This document shows positions 1 to 11,100 of a DNA stretch of 64,000 bases, piece by piece. The notes below the pieces were generated by a model. That model saw only the letters and a list, made by a program, of their open reading frames with translations. It made no database searches and was not told where the DNA came from. The position numbers and the translations under genes are program-made. The DNA comes from Canna indica (Eukaryota; Streptophyta; Magnoliopsida; Zingiberales; Cannaceae), in NCBI GenBank assembly GCA_034359265.1, contig CP136896.1, positions 70,443,501 to 70,507,500 of the forward strand, read 5' to 3'. Within the stretch, counting starts at the first letter, position 1. Every line of letters begins with the position of its first letter.

Positions 1-125
1 GATTTTTGAACCAAGATGAGATTTTTCTCGAAATTTTGGACCATACCGGACCGGGACGTCCCGACCTGTGCTCACCCTAGTGGATGTGCCTCCAGCTGAT
101 CCTCCGCCTCCCAATCCCCCCGATC

Positions 126-339
126 GGGTGGCTTCACCTCGATCTCGATGTGGTTCGTCAGACCCCTTTGACAGACATTGCTCCTCTTCGCGACCTCCAG
201 TGGGGAAGCCCCCTGTCTCATGGGTTGAGCTCGGGTGGCTTAACCTCGATCTCGTTGTGGTTCATCGAGACCCTCTAATGGATGTCGCTCCTCTTCGCGA
301 CCTCCAGTGGGGAAGCCCCTTGTCTCATAGGTTGAGCTT
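126..339. repeat. 107-bp tandem duplication
   Basis: Two head-to-tail copies (about 126-232 and 233-339) share the GGTGGCTT...CCTCGATCTCG start and the GCGACCTCCAGTGGGGAAGCC core. They are nearly identical, differing at scattered bases. The segment is more GC-rich than its surroundings. Short open frames run through it only because the unit is repeated; nothing suggests a protein. Confidence 0.8.
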
Positions 340-809
340 CTGCGTGTAGATGTTATCTCCATATCTAAGGCACGTGTTCAACCTACGCTACGAGGTATTC
401 AATCTTCGACATCTGATAAGGCCAACTCCGATCATGGTGCGAACCATGGGAGCATAGCCTCATTGGTAAGTTTTTTTTGGTAAGAACCCTCATTTGCTCG
501 TAGTTTCTAACTAGGCTAAACGTACTTGGTCGATTTTTAGCTTTTCCTCGGTGTTGGATTTAGAAGATGGTTTTTTCATTTTTCATTTTCATGGTGTGGT
601 TTCGTCGATGGAGATTCTTATGGGCGGCCCCTTTTCGCTTAGTGGTAGTGTTTTGCGCCTTATCTTGTGGCGTCCGTTATTTCGTCCATTAATCTTGTTG
701 ATGTTTTAAGTGTGAATGTGATTCCGGCTAATATTGCTAATTTGTTAACTAGACCTTTTTCACTTGATGAATCGTGGAATGTGGAATGTGATTACGGGTC
801 TCCCTAACG

Positions 810-1796
810 ATGAAGAGCCATGGGCTCGATAGTTTCACGACTGAATTTTATAAGCATTATTGGAATATTATTTTTGAATCTTTCATGCATTGCTTGCACG
901 TTTTCTTTAATTTGGTGTTTCTTCCCCTTGATTGGAATAATACCGCATTGACTTTCATCCCCAAGTAAGATAACCTGTTTGAGATTAAGGATTTCATGCC
1001 AATTGCTCTCTACAATTTGAGCTAAACAATTTTAGCAAATATCCTAGCAAATAGGATCTAGTTAGTGGTTCTTAACGTAGTCGCCCCTATGCAATCGACT
1101 TTTGTCGAAGGGAGGAGTATTCACGATAATATCTTGATTGCACAAAAAATTGCTCACTCCCTTTTTGACTCAAAGGGCAAAAACTCATACATTATTGTTA
1201 AGCATGATCAAGATTGTGCTCCAAGAGAGCTTATCATAAGTAAGGCTTTTAATTTTCCACACGAACCCATTTAATGGATTAAAGCATGCTTATCCACCGT
1301 AATCTTTAGCTGCCTTGTGAATAGTAGCCTTTCATTGTTATTTTCTTCAACAAGAGGCATTAAACAAAGGGATCCTCTTCCCCCATATTTGTATGTGTTT
1401 ACTGTCCAGAGCCTGACTTGCCTTCTGGATGAGGTTGTTAGGCTTGGTAAACTTTCACCATTCAAACTTAGAAACGAGATTCAAGTTAGTCATCTCATGT
1501 TTGCTAATGACATCCTTCTCACATTTAGAGCTAATAAGAAAAGCCTCAAAATGGTCAAGACCATATTTGAACAATACTCTAGCTTCACTGGTCAATTTAC
1601 CAATTTGGCTAAAGCCGAGATCTTCTTTCCTATATCCACCCCTAGGAACGTGATCTCGACCATTAGTGGTTATTTCAATATGAAAATTGAGGATTTTTCG
1701 TTCAAATACCTTAGCACGATGATAGCACCGCGCATACTTAGGGCACATTCTCTTGACTTCGTGTTTGCCAAAATTAAAGCCAAGTTATGCTCTTGA
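810..1796 (+). pseudogene. LINE reverse transcriptase remnant
   Basis: Fragments in different frames match plant LINE reverse transcriptase. The block at 815-1050 has the FYKHYW and LTFIPK stretches, 1065-1274 has FVEGRSIHDNILIAQ, and 1317-1796 has TRGIKQRDPLPPYLY followed by HLMFANDILL. FAND stands where active enzymes have the F/YADD catalytic motif, so the first catalytic aspartate is replaced by asparagine. In-frame stops and shifts at about 960-1060 and 1270 confirm it is dead. Confidence 0.8.
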
Positions 1797-2559
1797 CAAA
1801 CAAACATGCTATCCCAAGTTGGCAGGGTCGTACTTATTAACTCGGTCCTTATGATCGTTCATCTTTATTGCCTTGTAGTTAATTGGGCCTCTCAGAAGTC
1901 TCTTTTGGAAAAAAATTGAGCAAACTATTAGACTTTTTTTTTTGTTCTCGTACTTCAAACCAAAATTTAATTCACCACATTTCTTGAGAGGTTGTCACCC
2001 GTCCTAATGAGTTTGATGGATTGAACATTTTGGACATCCACTCTCAATGCATTTTGCTCCATACCAAGAGAGCCTTGCACTATCTTAATAGGGTTTCACC
2101 GACTTGGTTTAACTTGGTCTTGGTGAAATTTGAGTTTTCACCCCGCACCTAGGGTTGTGAGGTGCTGTTAGAGTTTGAAGCTCTTTATGAATGCTCTCTC
2201 CCACTTGATGTCTAGATTTAGGAAAATCATCAGCTTTGGGTCTAATACGAAAGTGCACAATGATCGGTGGGTTCTCTATTTATCGGTTATGCTCAAATCA
2301 ACTTTTCTAAATTGTGATATAATTACTTGTTATTCTTTTGTGCATGGGTTTATTATTCATCAGTCATAAAACACTAATTTGTATTTAAATGCTTTCATAC
2401 CGATATTGGAGGAGAACATTGCTCGGTTGCATTTGCCTTTGCTTGGCAATGATGATCATTTTATTTGGAAAGATACGCTTGGGGAAAGAGTTATCGCTAA
2501 GGTAGCTTACTGATTCCTTATAAGCCATGAACCGCATAATATTGCCCCTGAGCATTACT

Positions 2560-2834
2560 ATAAACCATTTTGGAACTTGTCCATACCTCTTAAGGTTAAA
2601 ATATTTGACTGGAAGCTACTCCACAAACACCTTTTTACCAAAGACTGTCTTCTTAGACTCGGTATTTATCGTCCTAGTTCCGGTCTTATGTGTGACGGGG
2701 AGGATGAATATATTGAGCACTTTTTATTCTCTTGCTCCTTTGCCCAAACCTTATGGAGTTTGCTTACTTCAATGATTGAGTTCTGTTTTAATGGAAGATC
2801 AAATTGGATTGTCGGTTATTGGGTCTTCTCCTAG
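2560..2834 (+). pseudogene. LINE zf-RVT (zinc-binding in reverse transcriptase) remnant
   Basis: The frame at 2577-2834 reads KVKIFDWKLLHKHLFTKDCL, then IEHFLFSCSFAQTLWS. This is the pattern of the zf-RVT domain lying between reverse transcriptase and RNase H in plant LINEs (Trp, then a Glu-His-x-Phe-x-x-Cys core). It fits its place in the element. It is cut by stops on both sides. Confidence 0.75.
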
Positions 2835-2973
2835 TCAAATTTCAACCCCTTAGGGTACATTAGGAATAAGGTGATACACGAGGTTTGACAACCTTCCCCC
2901 AATTGTCTTGTGAACCATATATTGACTTTTAATTGCTCTCTTAAAGGGCAAACTAGGCCCGAGGGCAATAGCA

Positions 2974-3430
2974 ATGTCACTTGTAATCCGACTAATTGGA
3001 CTCCCCCAACCGACATTATCAAAATTAATTGTGATGCGTTTTTCTTGGATGGTGCAGGAGGTTTGGACATCATCTTCAGATAGAGTGATGGGTCATGTTT
3101 TCGAGCTTGGTTGTTTTGTTGAGGGCGACTCCCCTATATTTGTGGAAGTATTGTCTATTCGTGAAGCACTCGTAGAGGCTTCAGAATTTGAGCCGGGACC
3201 CTTCATGGTGGAGTCTGACTGCAAGATTCTTGCTGATACACTCTTGGCCTCTTGGGTGCTTTGCCTACACCTTGGTGCATATACAAACTCTTGTGGGAGA
3301 TATATTGTATTTAAAATATTTATGTAATTGTGTTGGGTTCGTCTTTTGTTGGCGAGAGGGTAACAAAACTGCCAATACGTGTTCTCAAGGATATTTTTGT
3401 TTGATTATCTATTTGTTCGCCTGACTTGGA
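2974..3430 (+). pseudogene. LINE RNase H domain remnant
   Basis: KINCDAF at about 3018 supplies the first acidic residue of a plant-LINE RNase H domain. After a frameshift the frame at 2974-3327 gives SIREALVEA and VESDCK, the second and third acidic motifs. A further shift leads to CWREGNKTAN at about 3345-3380, the usual REGNxxAD segment with its aspartate changed to asparagine. At least two frameshifts break it. Confidence 0.75.
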
Positions 3431-3877
3431 TGCAATTTTGCTTGATGATAATTTTGGTGTTAGCTTGCGTTGATCTATTTAATCTACGAGTAGACTTTCT
3501 TTCCAATAAAAAAAATCTAATATAACATGAAATAATTATGCACAACTAGAAAGGTGATTGTGCTGAGAAGATAACACGATAAAATTGTCATTTAATTGTT
3601 TTTTTTCATGATTTAACTAATTTGGTTTTCTTATCGAGTATCTTTATGTCATGTTGTCATGGATGAAGATATATTCATTTTCAGAAAGTGACATCGTAAA
3701 GAAAAAACATGTGTTCAATGTGTAATTTTGGTGTGCTAAATGTTTTCAAAATGACTAATATAATATCAAAAGATTGTAATAAGTATGCTTAATTTTTATG
3801 TGTTTAATGTTTTCAAAATGACTAAAATAATACCAACAAAATGTAATTAAGTATGCTTACTTATAAAAATATAATAC

Positions 3878-4485
3878 TAGGGATGAGAAAAAAATTGATT
3901 TTTCGATTAATCGGAAAATCGATCGAAATCGAACCGATTTTTTCGGTTTCAGATTTTATTTTTGTAAAATTTGGTTTTCGGTTTTGGATTCGGTCCATGG
4001 TTTAAAAAGTTCACTGATTTCGGTTAACCGGCCGGTTCAACATAATTTATTAATTTTTAATATTATATATATATATATTAAATAATGATTTATTAATTAT
4101 AAAAAACTAAAAAATGATTTATAAATTATAAAAAATTATAAAAAAGTTTTTAAAAGATTAAAAAATAAAAAAATTAATTTTTGCAGCACATTGTCTTGGT
4201 TCAAGTGGTTTCACTTTTTTTTTCTTTTTTCTCAATGAGAATTCGATATTTGTTTGAAAATTTCTCGATATGTGATTTGTATAATATTATAATATTTGTA
4301 GGTTAAAATTTTTTATTGGTTAATAAAAAATTATCGGTTAACTGAACCAAAAAAATCGAAACCAAAATGACGGTTAACCGAAGTTAATGGGCCGATTTAC
4401 GGTTAATAATTTTGAAAAACCGAAGTTAATAGATCGGTTAATAAAATTGCTAATGGACCGATTAATCGGTCCATGCTTACCCCTA
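3878..4485. mobile_element. hAT-type MITE, copy in tandem unit 1
   Basis: Its ends are TAGGGATGAG and CTTACCCCTA, imperfect terminal inverted repeats. It is flanked by the exact 8-bp direct repeat TATAATAC (3870-3877 and 4486-4493), the target-site duplication size of hAT elements. The interior is rich in CGGTTAACCG-type palindromes and has no coding capacity. Confidence 0.8.
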
Positions 4486-4971
4486 TATAATACCATGTTG
4501 AGAATACATTGAGAGCTCGTTTGGTATACCGTATAGTACTAGTATGTATTGACTAACCTGTATAGTATTAGCCTGTATTGTACTATTATTATACAGTATT
4601 TGGTGCACACATGTACTAGCATGTATAATTATGCACAACTAGAAAGGTGATTGTGCTGAGAAGATAACACGATAAAATTGTCATTTAATTGTTTTTTTTC
4701 ATGATTTAACTAATTTGGTTTTCTTATCGAGTATCTTTTATGTCATGTTGTCATGGATGGAGATATATTCATTTTCAGAAAGTGACATCGTAAAGAAAAA
4801 ACATGTGTTCAATGTGTAATTTTGGTGTGCTAAATGTTTTCAAAATGACTAATATAATATCAAAAGATTGTAATAAGTATGCTTAATTTTTATGTGTTTA
4901 ATGTTTTCAAAATGACTAAAATAATACCAACAAAATGTAATTAAGTATGCTTACTTATAAAAATATAATAC

Positions 4972-5573
4972 TAGGGATGAGAAAAAAAATTGATTTTTCG
5001 ATTAATCGGAAAATCGATCGAAATCGAACCGATTTTTTCGGTTTCAGGTTTTATTTTTGTAAAATTTGGTTTTCGGTTTTGGATTCGGTCCATGGTTTAA
5101 AAGTTCACCGATTTCGGTTAACCGGCCGGTTCAACATAATTTATTAATTTTTAATATTATATATATATATATATATTAAATAATGATTTATTAATTATAA
5201 AAAACTAAAAAATGATTTATAAATTATCAAAAATTATCAAAAAGTTTTTAAAAGATTAAAAAATAAAAAAAATAATTTTTGCAGCACATTGTCTTGGTTC
5301 AAGTGGTTTCACTTTTTTCTCAATGAGAATTCGATATTTGTTTGAAAATTTCTCGATATGTGATTTGTATAATATTATAATATTTGTAGGTTAAAATTTT
5401 TTATTGGTTAATAAAAAATTATCGGTTAACTGAACCAAAAAAATCGAAACCAAAATGACGGTTAACCGAAGTTAATGGGCCGATTTACGGTTAATAATTT
5501 TGAAAAACCGAAGTTAATGGATCGGTTAATAAAATTGCTAATGGACCGATTAATCGGTCCATGCTTACCCCTA
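4972..5573. mobile_element. hAT-type MITE, copy in tandem unit 2
   Basis: Same element as at 3878, with the same TATAATAC flanks (4964-4971 and 5574-5581). Because the flanks are identical in all units, this copy arose by duplication of the unit and not by a fresh insertion. Confidence 0.8.
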
Positions 5574-6074
5574 TATAATACCATGTTGAGAATACATTGA
5601 GAGCTCGTTTGGTATACCGTATAGTACTAGCCTGTATAGTACTAGTATGTATTGACTAACCTGTATAATATTAGCCTGTATTGTACTATTATTATACAGT
5701 ATTTGGTGCACACATGTACTAGCATGTATAATTATGCACAACTAGAAAGGTGATTGTGCTGAGAAGATAACACGATAAAATTATCATTTAATTGTTTTTT
5801 TTCATGATTTAACTAATTTGGTTTTCTTATCGAGTATCTTTTATGTCATGTTGTCATGGATGGAGATATATTCATTTTCAGAAAGTGACATCGTAAAGAA
5901 AAAACATGTGTTCAATGTGTAATTTTGGTGTGCTAAATGTTTTCAAAATGACTAATATAATATCAAAAGATTGTAATAAGTATGCTTAATTTTTATGTGT
6001 TTAATGTTTTCAAAATGACTAAAATAATACCAACAAAATGTAATTAAGTATGCTTACTTATAAAAATATAATAC

Positions 6075-6254
6075 TAGGGATGAGAAAAAAAATTGATTTT
6101 TCGATTAATCGGAAAATCGATCGAAATCGAACCGATTTTTTCGGTTTCAGGTTTTATTTTTGTAAAATTTGGTTTTCGGTTTTGGATTCGGTCCATGGTT
6201 TAAAAAGTTCACCGATTTCGGTTAACCGGCCGGTTCAACATAATTTATTAATTT

Positions 6255-6294
<40 letters not shown>

Positions 6295-6697
6295 TAATGA
6301 TTTATTAATTATAAAAAACTAAAAAATGATTTATAAATTATAAAAAATTATAAAAAGTTTTTAAAAGATTAAAAAATAAAAAAAAATAATTTTTGCAGCA
6401 CATTGTCTTGGTTCAAGTGGTTTCACTTTTTTCTTCTTTTTTCTCAATGAGAATTCGATATTTGTTTGAAAATTTCTCGATATGTGATTTGTATAATATT
6501 ATAATATTTGTAGGTTAAAATTTTTTATTGGTTAATAAAAAATTATCGGTTAACTGAACCAAAAAAATCAAAACCAAAATGACGGTTAACCGAAGTTAAT
6601 GGGCCGATTTACGGTTAATAATTTTGAAAAACCGAAGTTAATGGATCGGTTAATAAAATTGCTAATGGACCGATTAATCGGTCCATGCTTACCCCTA
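6075..6697. mobile_element. hAT-type MITE, copy in tandem unit 3
   Basis: Same element and same TATAATAC flanks (6067-6074 and 6698-6705). It differs mainly by an expanded TA run in the interior. Confidence 0.8.
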
Positions 6698-6721
6698 TAT
6701 AATACCATGTTGAGAATACAT

Positions 6722-7319
6722 TGAGAGCTCGTTTGGTATACCATATAGTACTAGCCTGTATAGTACTAGTATGTATTGACTAACCTGTATAGTATTAGCC
6801 TGTATTGTACTATTATTATACAGTATTTGGTGCACACATGTACTAGCATGTATAGTACAAGTATGTATTGACTAACATGTATAATATAATATAATATATA
6901 ATAATATACACTATAATATTATATTATAGGTAATATATTATAATAATATAATATAATATAATATAATATAATATAAAAAATTATATAATATATTTTATCA
7001 TTAAAAATATTTCATAAATTATTTTTTTAAATATTTTTAAATATATTTTTTAATTTTTAACTGAAGGTAAAATGAGTATCCAAAATATTGATAATTCTAA
7101 TGCAGACTAATGAAGAGCTTTGAGAGTGTATTACTAATACACCTTATAACAACTTATGATGTATTATTTTTAGTGTAGGTATTAGTTAGTGCCATTTCCA
7201 AACACTGTATAGTATATAGGCTATACAGATGGTCCAAAATTAGTTAGTACCCTTTTCAAACACTGTATATTATCATAATACTATACATGAGACTTATACA
7301 TGCTACCAAATAAGCCCTC
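6722..7319. mobile_element. AT-rich inverted-repeat element (MITE-like)
   Basis: It starts GAGCTCGTTTGGTATACC and ends GCTACCAAATAAGCCCTC, an imperfect inverted repeat with the GTTTGG/CCAAA ends common in plant MITEs. Its left end also occurs at about 4511 and 5599 because it was caught in the tandem triplication; the right end is present once. The interior (6880-7070) is almost pure A and T. I could not find a clean target duplication, so the superfamily is open. Confidence 0.5.
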
Positions 7320-8133
7320 GCAGATTGTCCAAAATAAATAACACTTAATTTTATTAGTAATTTAAAAAGCATTTACCATCAAAAACCACTACAGATGGTC
7401 CAAAATAAATAAATGTTACTTAACAGGAAAAAAAGTACAATTTAGATGAAAATATTTAAGTGGCTAAATAAATTAAGAAAATGACAATTTTAAATAAATA
7501 TATTAAATTCTGAACCATTTAAAGATAAACTTTTTTTTTTCCCTCGAGAAAAAGAAAAAAAGAAGAAGAAAGACTTAAGCGATAAAATGGAAACAACTAT
7601 ATTTAAAATATAAGGAAATTTAATGTTGAGAATACATTGAGTATATTTTTAAAAGTCTGTTATGAATTTTTGAGAATTTAGATTCTTGATATCAAAATTT
7701 TATTCATTCTCATTATGAATTTGAGAAATTATTATTTAAATAAAATTTTAAAAAATAAATTTAATGATCCATTTTTACTGTATATATTTTTTAAAAATAT
7801 ATTATAAATTAATTTATTGGGTGGTAATTTTTGCCCTTGCCGACCTTCTTGTCTGTTGCATTAAATTGATAAAAATAAAATTACACGAAGATATACGAAA
7901 ATAAATAAAAGAGGACATTTCATATACATCTTAGGACTCGTGTTACGGCTTCCGGCCTCGATCTTCATTTCGATTTCTTTGCCGGAGCTCCTCGACCGCT
8001 TGAAGCCCCAAACTTCGCCGTCAGGCCGCCGCCTCCGTCGGCGTCTATATCGGAGTTTAGTAATAGGCGGCGCAGCAGCGTCCTACAGCGAATCAGTTGT
8101 CCGGCAGAGGGCGTCCATAACCTTGCTCGAGCG
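7320..8133 (+). promoter_or_regulatory. TAF1 upstream region and 5' leader
   Basis: Positions 7320-7920 are AT-rich and hold no gene that I can see. GC content rises sharply at about 7940, marking the probable transcribed leader before the ATG at 8134. A TATA-like AATAAATAAAAG sits near 7900, but its role is only a guess. The frame running through 7940-8317 is a by-product of the GC-rich leader. Confidence 0.4.
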
Positions 8134-11100
8134 ATGCAGCCGACGAGTGACGGGTGGCAACCGGCGAAGCAGCCGAGCGGTACACGCACCTCTTCTTCTT
8201 TCAATATTGCTTCTCTTTTCCTCATCCTCCATTCCCCTTAATTGCAATCCTTCGTCTTCCTCCCGGGAGCCTAATCGGCCGGTTTCGTCCGAGGGTTCTC
8301 AAACTTGGCTGATTTGAGCTGAGTTTCGGAAAAATTCCAGTTTATTTCCTATCGATTTACTGGGATATATGCCATTTCTGTCTGTCGATCCCATGGACTA
8401 TTAATTCAGAAGTCGTTCATCTAATTAGTAGAAAACGAGTAACTGTATCGCGGAAAACCTAGAAAAAGTATATATCTTTACACGCTTGTTGATTTTTTCG
8501 CACCTTTTCCTTTTATCTGCATGTACTTCAATATTTCTAACTCTTAACAACATATATCTCATGCGGACACTATTGCCGGTGTTCTTTTCTCACAAATGCA
8601 TAATCCAAGAAACCCATGGTTTTGCGAATGTTTGTTGTTCAATGCATTTGCTTCTACAGATTAAGTTGCTAGTTCAAAATGTGTGTAAAAGGGGGTTTTA
8701 TGGGGGCATTCAAAATTGTTAAGGGTTTAACTATGGATCAACATACTGAATAGTCTCATTTTCCACCAAATTGATTGTTGTTTGGAATGTGAACATGACA
8801 AATTACTTGCTTGGTGAAACTGTGCATGGTTACTTATTTCTGTTTGTATTTTATAGTAGTATGTGTTTTTCTCCACATTGACTTTCTTTTTCTACTCATT
8901 TGCTTAAACTTTTGATTAGTAGATGATGACGATGACGATGACGATGGGGATTATGAGGAAACTGGTGAGAGGAATCGTCTCTTCGGATTTATGTTTGGGA
9001 ATGTAGACAATTCCGGTGATCTAGATGCTGATTATCTTGATGAGGTAACAATATTTACTTTTGATAAATATATATATATATGTTGGGTTGGTAGTGAATC
9101 ACCTTAAACACTTGGCGGATATTAGTAACTTGTAGGCAAATATTTGGCAAAATTTAACCTTGGGTTAAAATGAAAATTTTGTAAAAGCTATTGTAAGATT
9201 GATTAGCATTGGACAATTAAAGGTTGTCTTGATTGTTTTCCTACCTAGGGATGGTGAAGGGTCAGCAAAATTGGATTGCAAGATTAGGTCATAAAGTTAT
9301 CCTGTCATACAAAATTATTAAAATGTATTTATATAAAAAATTACAATTATTTCTTTTGCTAGTCTGGTTCAAATTCATATCAAAATCAACATTGGACATG
9401 TATGTATCACTAATTCATATTCAAAATCAACATTGAACACACCAAGGTTTAAAATACTAGTACCGGTACCCATCTCGGTCGTTGACCGGTACTGTACCAT
9501 ATCGACACACGGTACGGTCCGGTACGAAAAATGCATACCGGGCAGTTTTTTATTTTTTTTATTTTTTTATTTTTTTTATTTTGCTGTTAAAAATAACTCC
9601 AATAACACATAATTGATCAAGAAATACTTAAATTTAAGATTCAAATGTTAAATACATGAATACAATGTTTAAAATGCGGACGAATGACATCTGTCGTACT
9701 CGTACATATCTTGGGGACATACATGACTAAGGTCAACACCGTATGTTGGGATGCGTGGCGACTGATTTGCCCTAACCCTCTTATGTTACGCTACGCGGAG
9801 TCTTCGACAGAGCTCTCATATATTTTTTGTGCCCTTTGGGCTGTGGGCATGTGTCGCCCTATATAAACTCCAATGTAATGATTCTCTTGAATCCGTGAAA
9901 AACCCTAATACAGTACCCAATGGCTCTTTTTAAGAGCCGTTGGGTCATACCGGGCGATACCGCCCGGTATGACCTCAAATACCGCTCGATATGAGCGGTA
10001 TTTACCGAGATACCCAATATCTCCCAATAGCAGGCGGTATCGCCCGGTATGACATCAAATACTGCCCGGTATTTGATAAATACCACCCATACCGGGCGGT
10101 ATTTACCGAGATACCCGGTATCTCCCAATACTGGGTATTTCGTATACCGGTTTTTCCAAAAACCGGTAAATACCGGCCGTACCGGGCGGTACGGTACAGT
10201 TTTTGAAACCATGGAACACACACATATCACATATTTATATGAATTCATATCAGAATCAACTTTCAGTATTTAGATCACTAATTTAGCAGTCTAGGGGTGC
10301 TATTGCAGATATAGAGAAAAAGAACATATTACTAATTAAACAGAGTAGGAGTGTTGTTGAAGAATAAGAAGGGTGTTGTTGCAAGAAATAGCGAAGAAAA
10401 TCATATCATTAATTGACTAGTCTAGGGGTGCTGTTATAAGAAATAGAGGCCAAAGATAGGGAATAAGATTATCCCTAAGGGTTTCTTTTGTTGATAGGAT
10501 GCTACGTGGCAAGTAGAAACTTCACCTCTTGTTTGGTTGATAGAAATAGCCAAAATGGGAGAAGTAGCTTACTTAGCCCCCTAGGTAAGTTCTACTTTAT
10601 TTTAGTTATATATTAATTATATATTAGATAATTCACAAAATTGCAAATATAGGCAATAATTGAAGAAGTTATGGGTAATTTTCTACTTTTACATGTTATA
10701 GGTAACAAGTATAATATTATAATTAAAATAGTTTATTACATCAACATAATATTATTATAATTATAGGTGGAGGACATTTTAGTCATTTGAAGTGTACTTC
10801 CTGGAAAGTAGATAGTTGAAGATGTAGGAAATCAGATCCTAAGAAGTTACAATTCACTTTTGATTTTACAATTCACTTATGTCAATCAAACATGTATTTG
10901 TCATTTCATAAGAAATTCATAAGGGAGTTCATTCACAAGAAATGTAACTTCGTGCAGGAACTTAGTTTTTGTGTGAACCAAATGGTGTCTAATTTAATAG
11001 CCCGATGGTGGTGCTGTAGGAAATAGTTTCAGAAGAAGGACGCTATTGCTAGGCATGTTGTTGTTTTAGTTACATGAAATAGGGCAAAAAGGATATTATT

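Larger units (their letters stand above)
1..3510 (+). mobile_element. Decayed LINE (non-LTR retrotransposon), 5'-truncated
   Basis: On the + strand, broken reading frames occur in the order expected of a plant L1-type ORF2: reverse transcriptase from about 810 to 1796, a zf-RVT cysteine/histidine-type region at about 2560-2830, then RNase H at about 3000-3425. The 3' side ends near 3510 in a short A-rich run just before the tandem repeats. I see no endonuclease domain, so the element is probably truncated or diverged at its 5' side; 340-800 gives nothing recognisable. Frameshifts and stops separate every domain, so it cannot act on its own. The family assignment rests on domain order and is secure at class level; the exact ends are not. 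Confidence 0.8.
3534..6854. repeat. Tandem triplication of a 1.1-kb unit
   Basis: Three head-to-tail units begin with AATTATGCACAACTAGAAAG at 3534, 4627 and 5730, giving periods of 1093 and 1103 bp. The third unit ends near 6854. The units differ by few substitutions and by length changes in A, T and (TA)n runs; the TA run is longest in unit 3 (about 6258-6291). Each unit contains one hAT-type MITE plus the left end of a second inverted-repeat element. The short open frames at 4947 and 6050 merely repeat between units and are not genes. Confidence 0.9.

Noticed and set aside
9859..10273. Overlapping open frames on both strands (up to 129 codons) rich in Tyr-Arg-Pro
   Set aside because: They follow the CCGGTAT/GGTATAC palindromes of element A, which lack stops in several frames. 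No domain and no codon-use signal.
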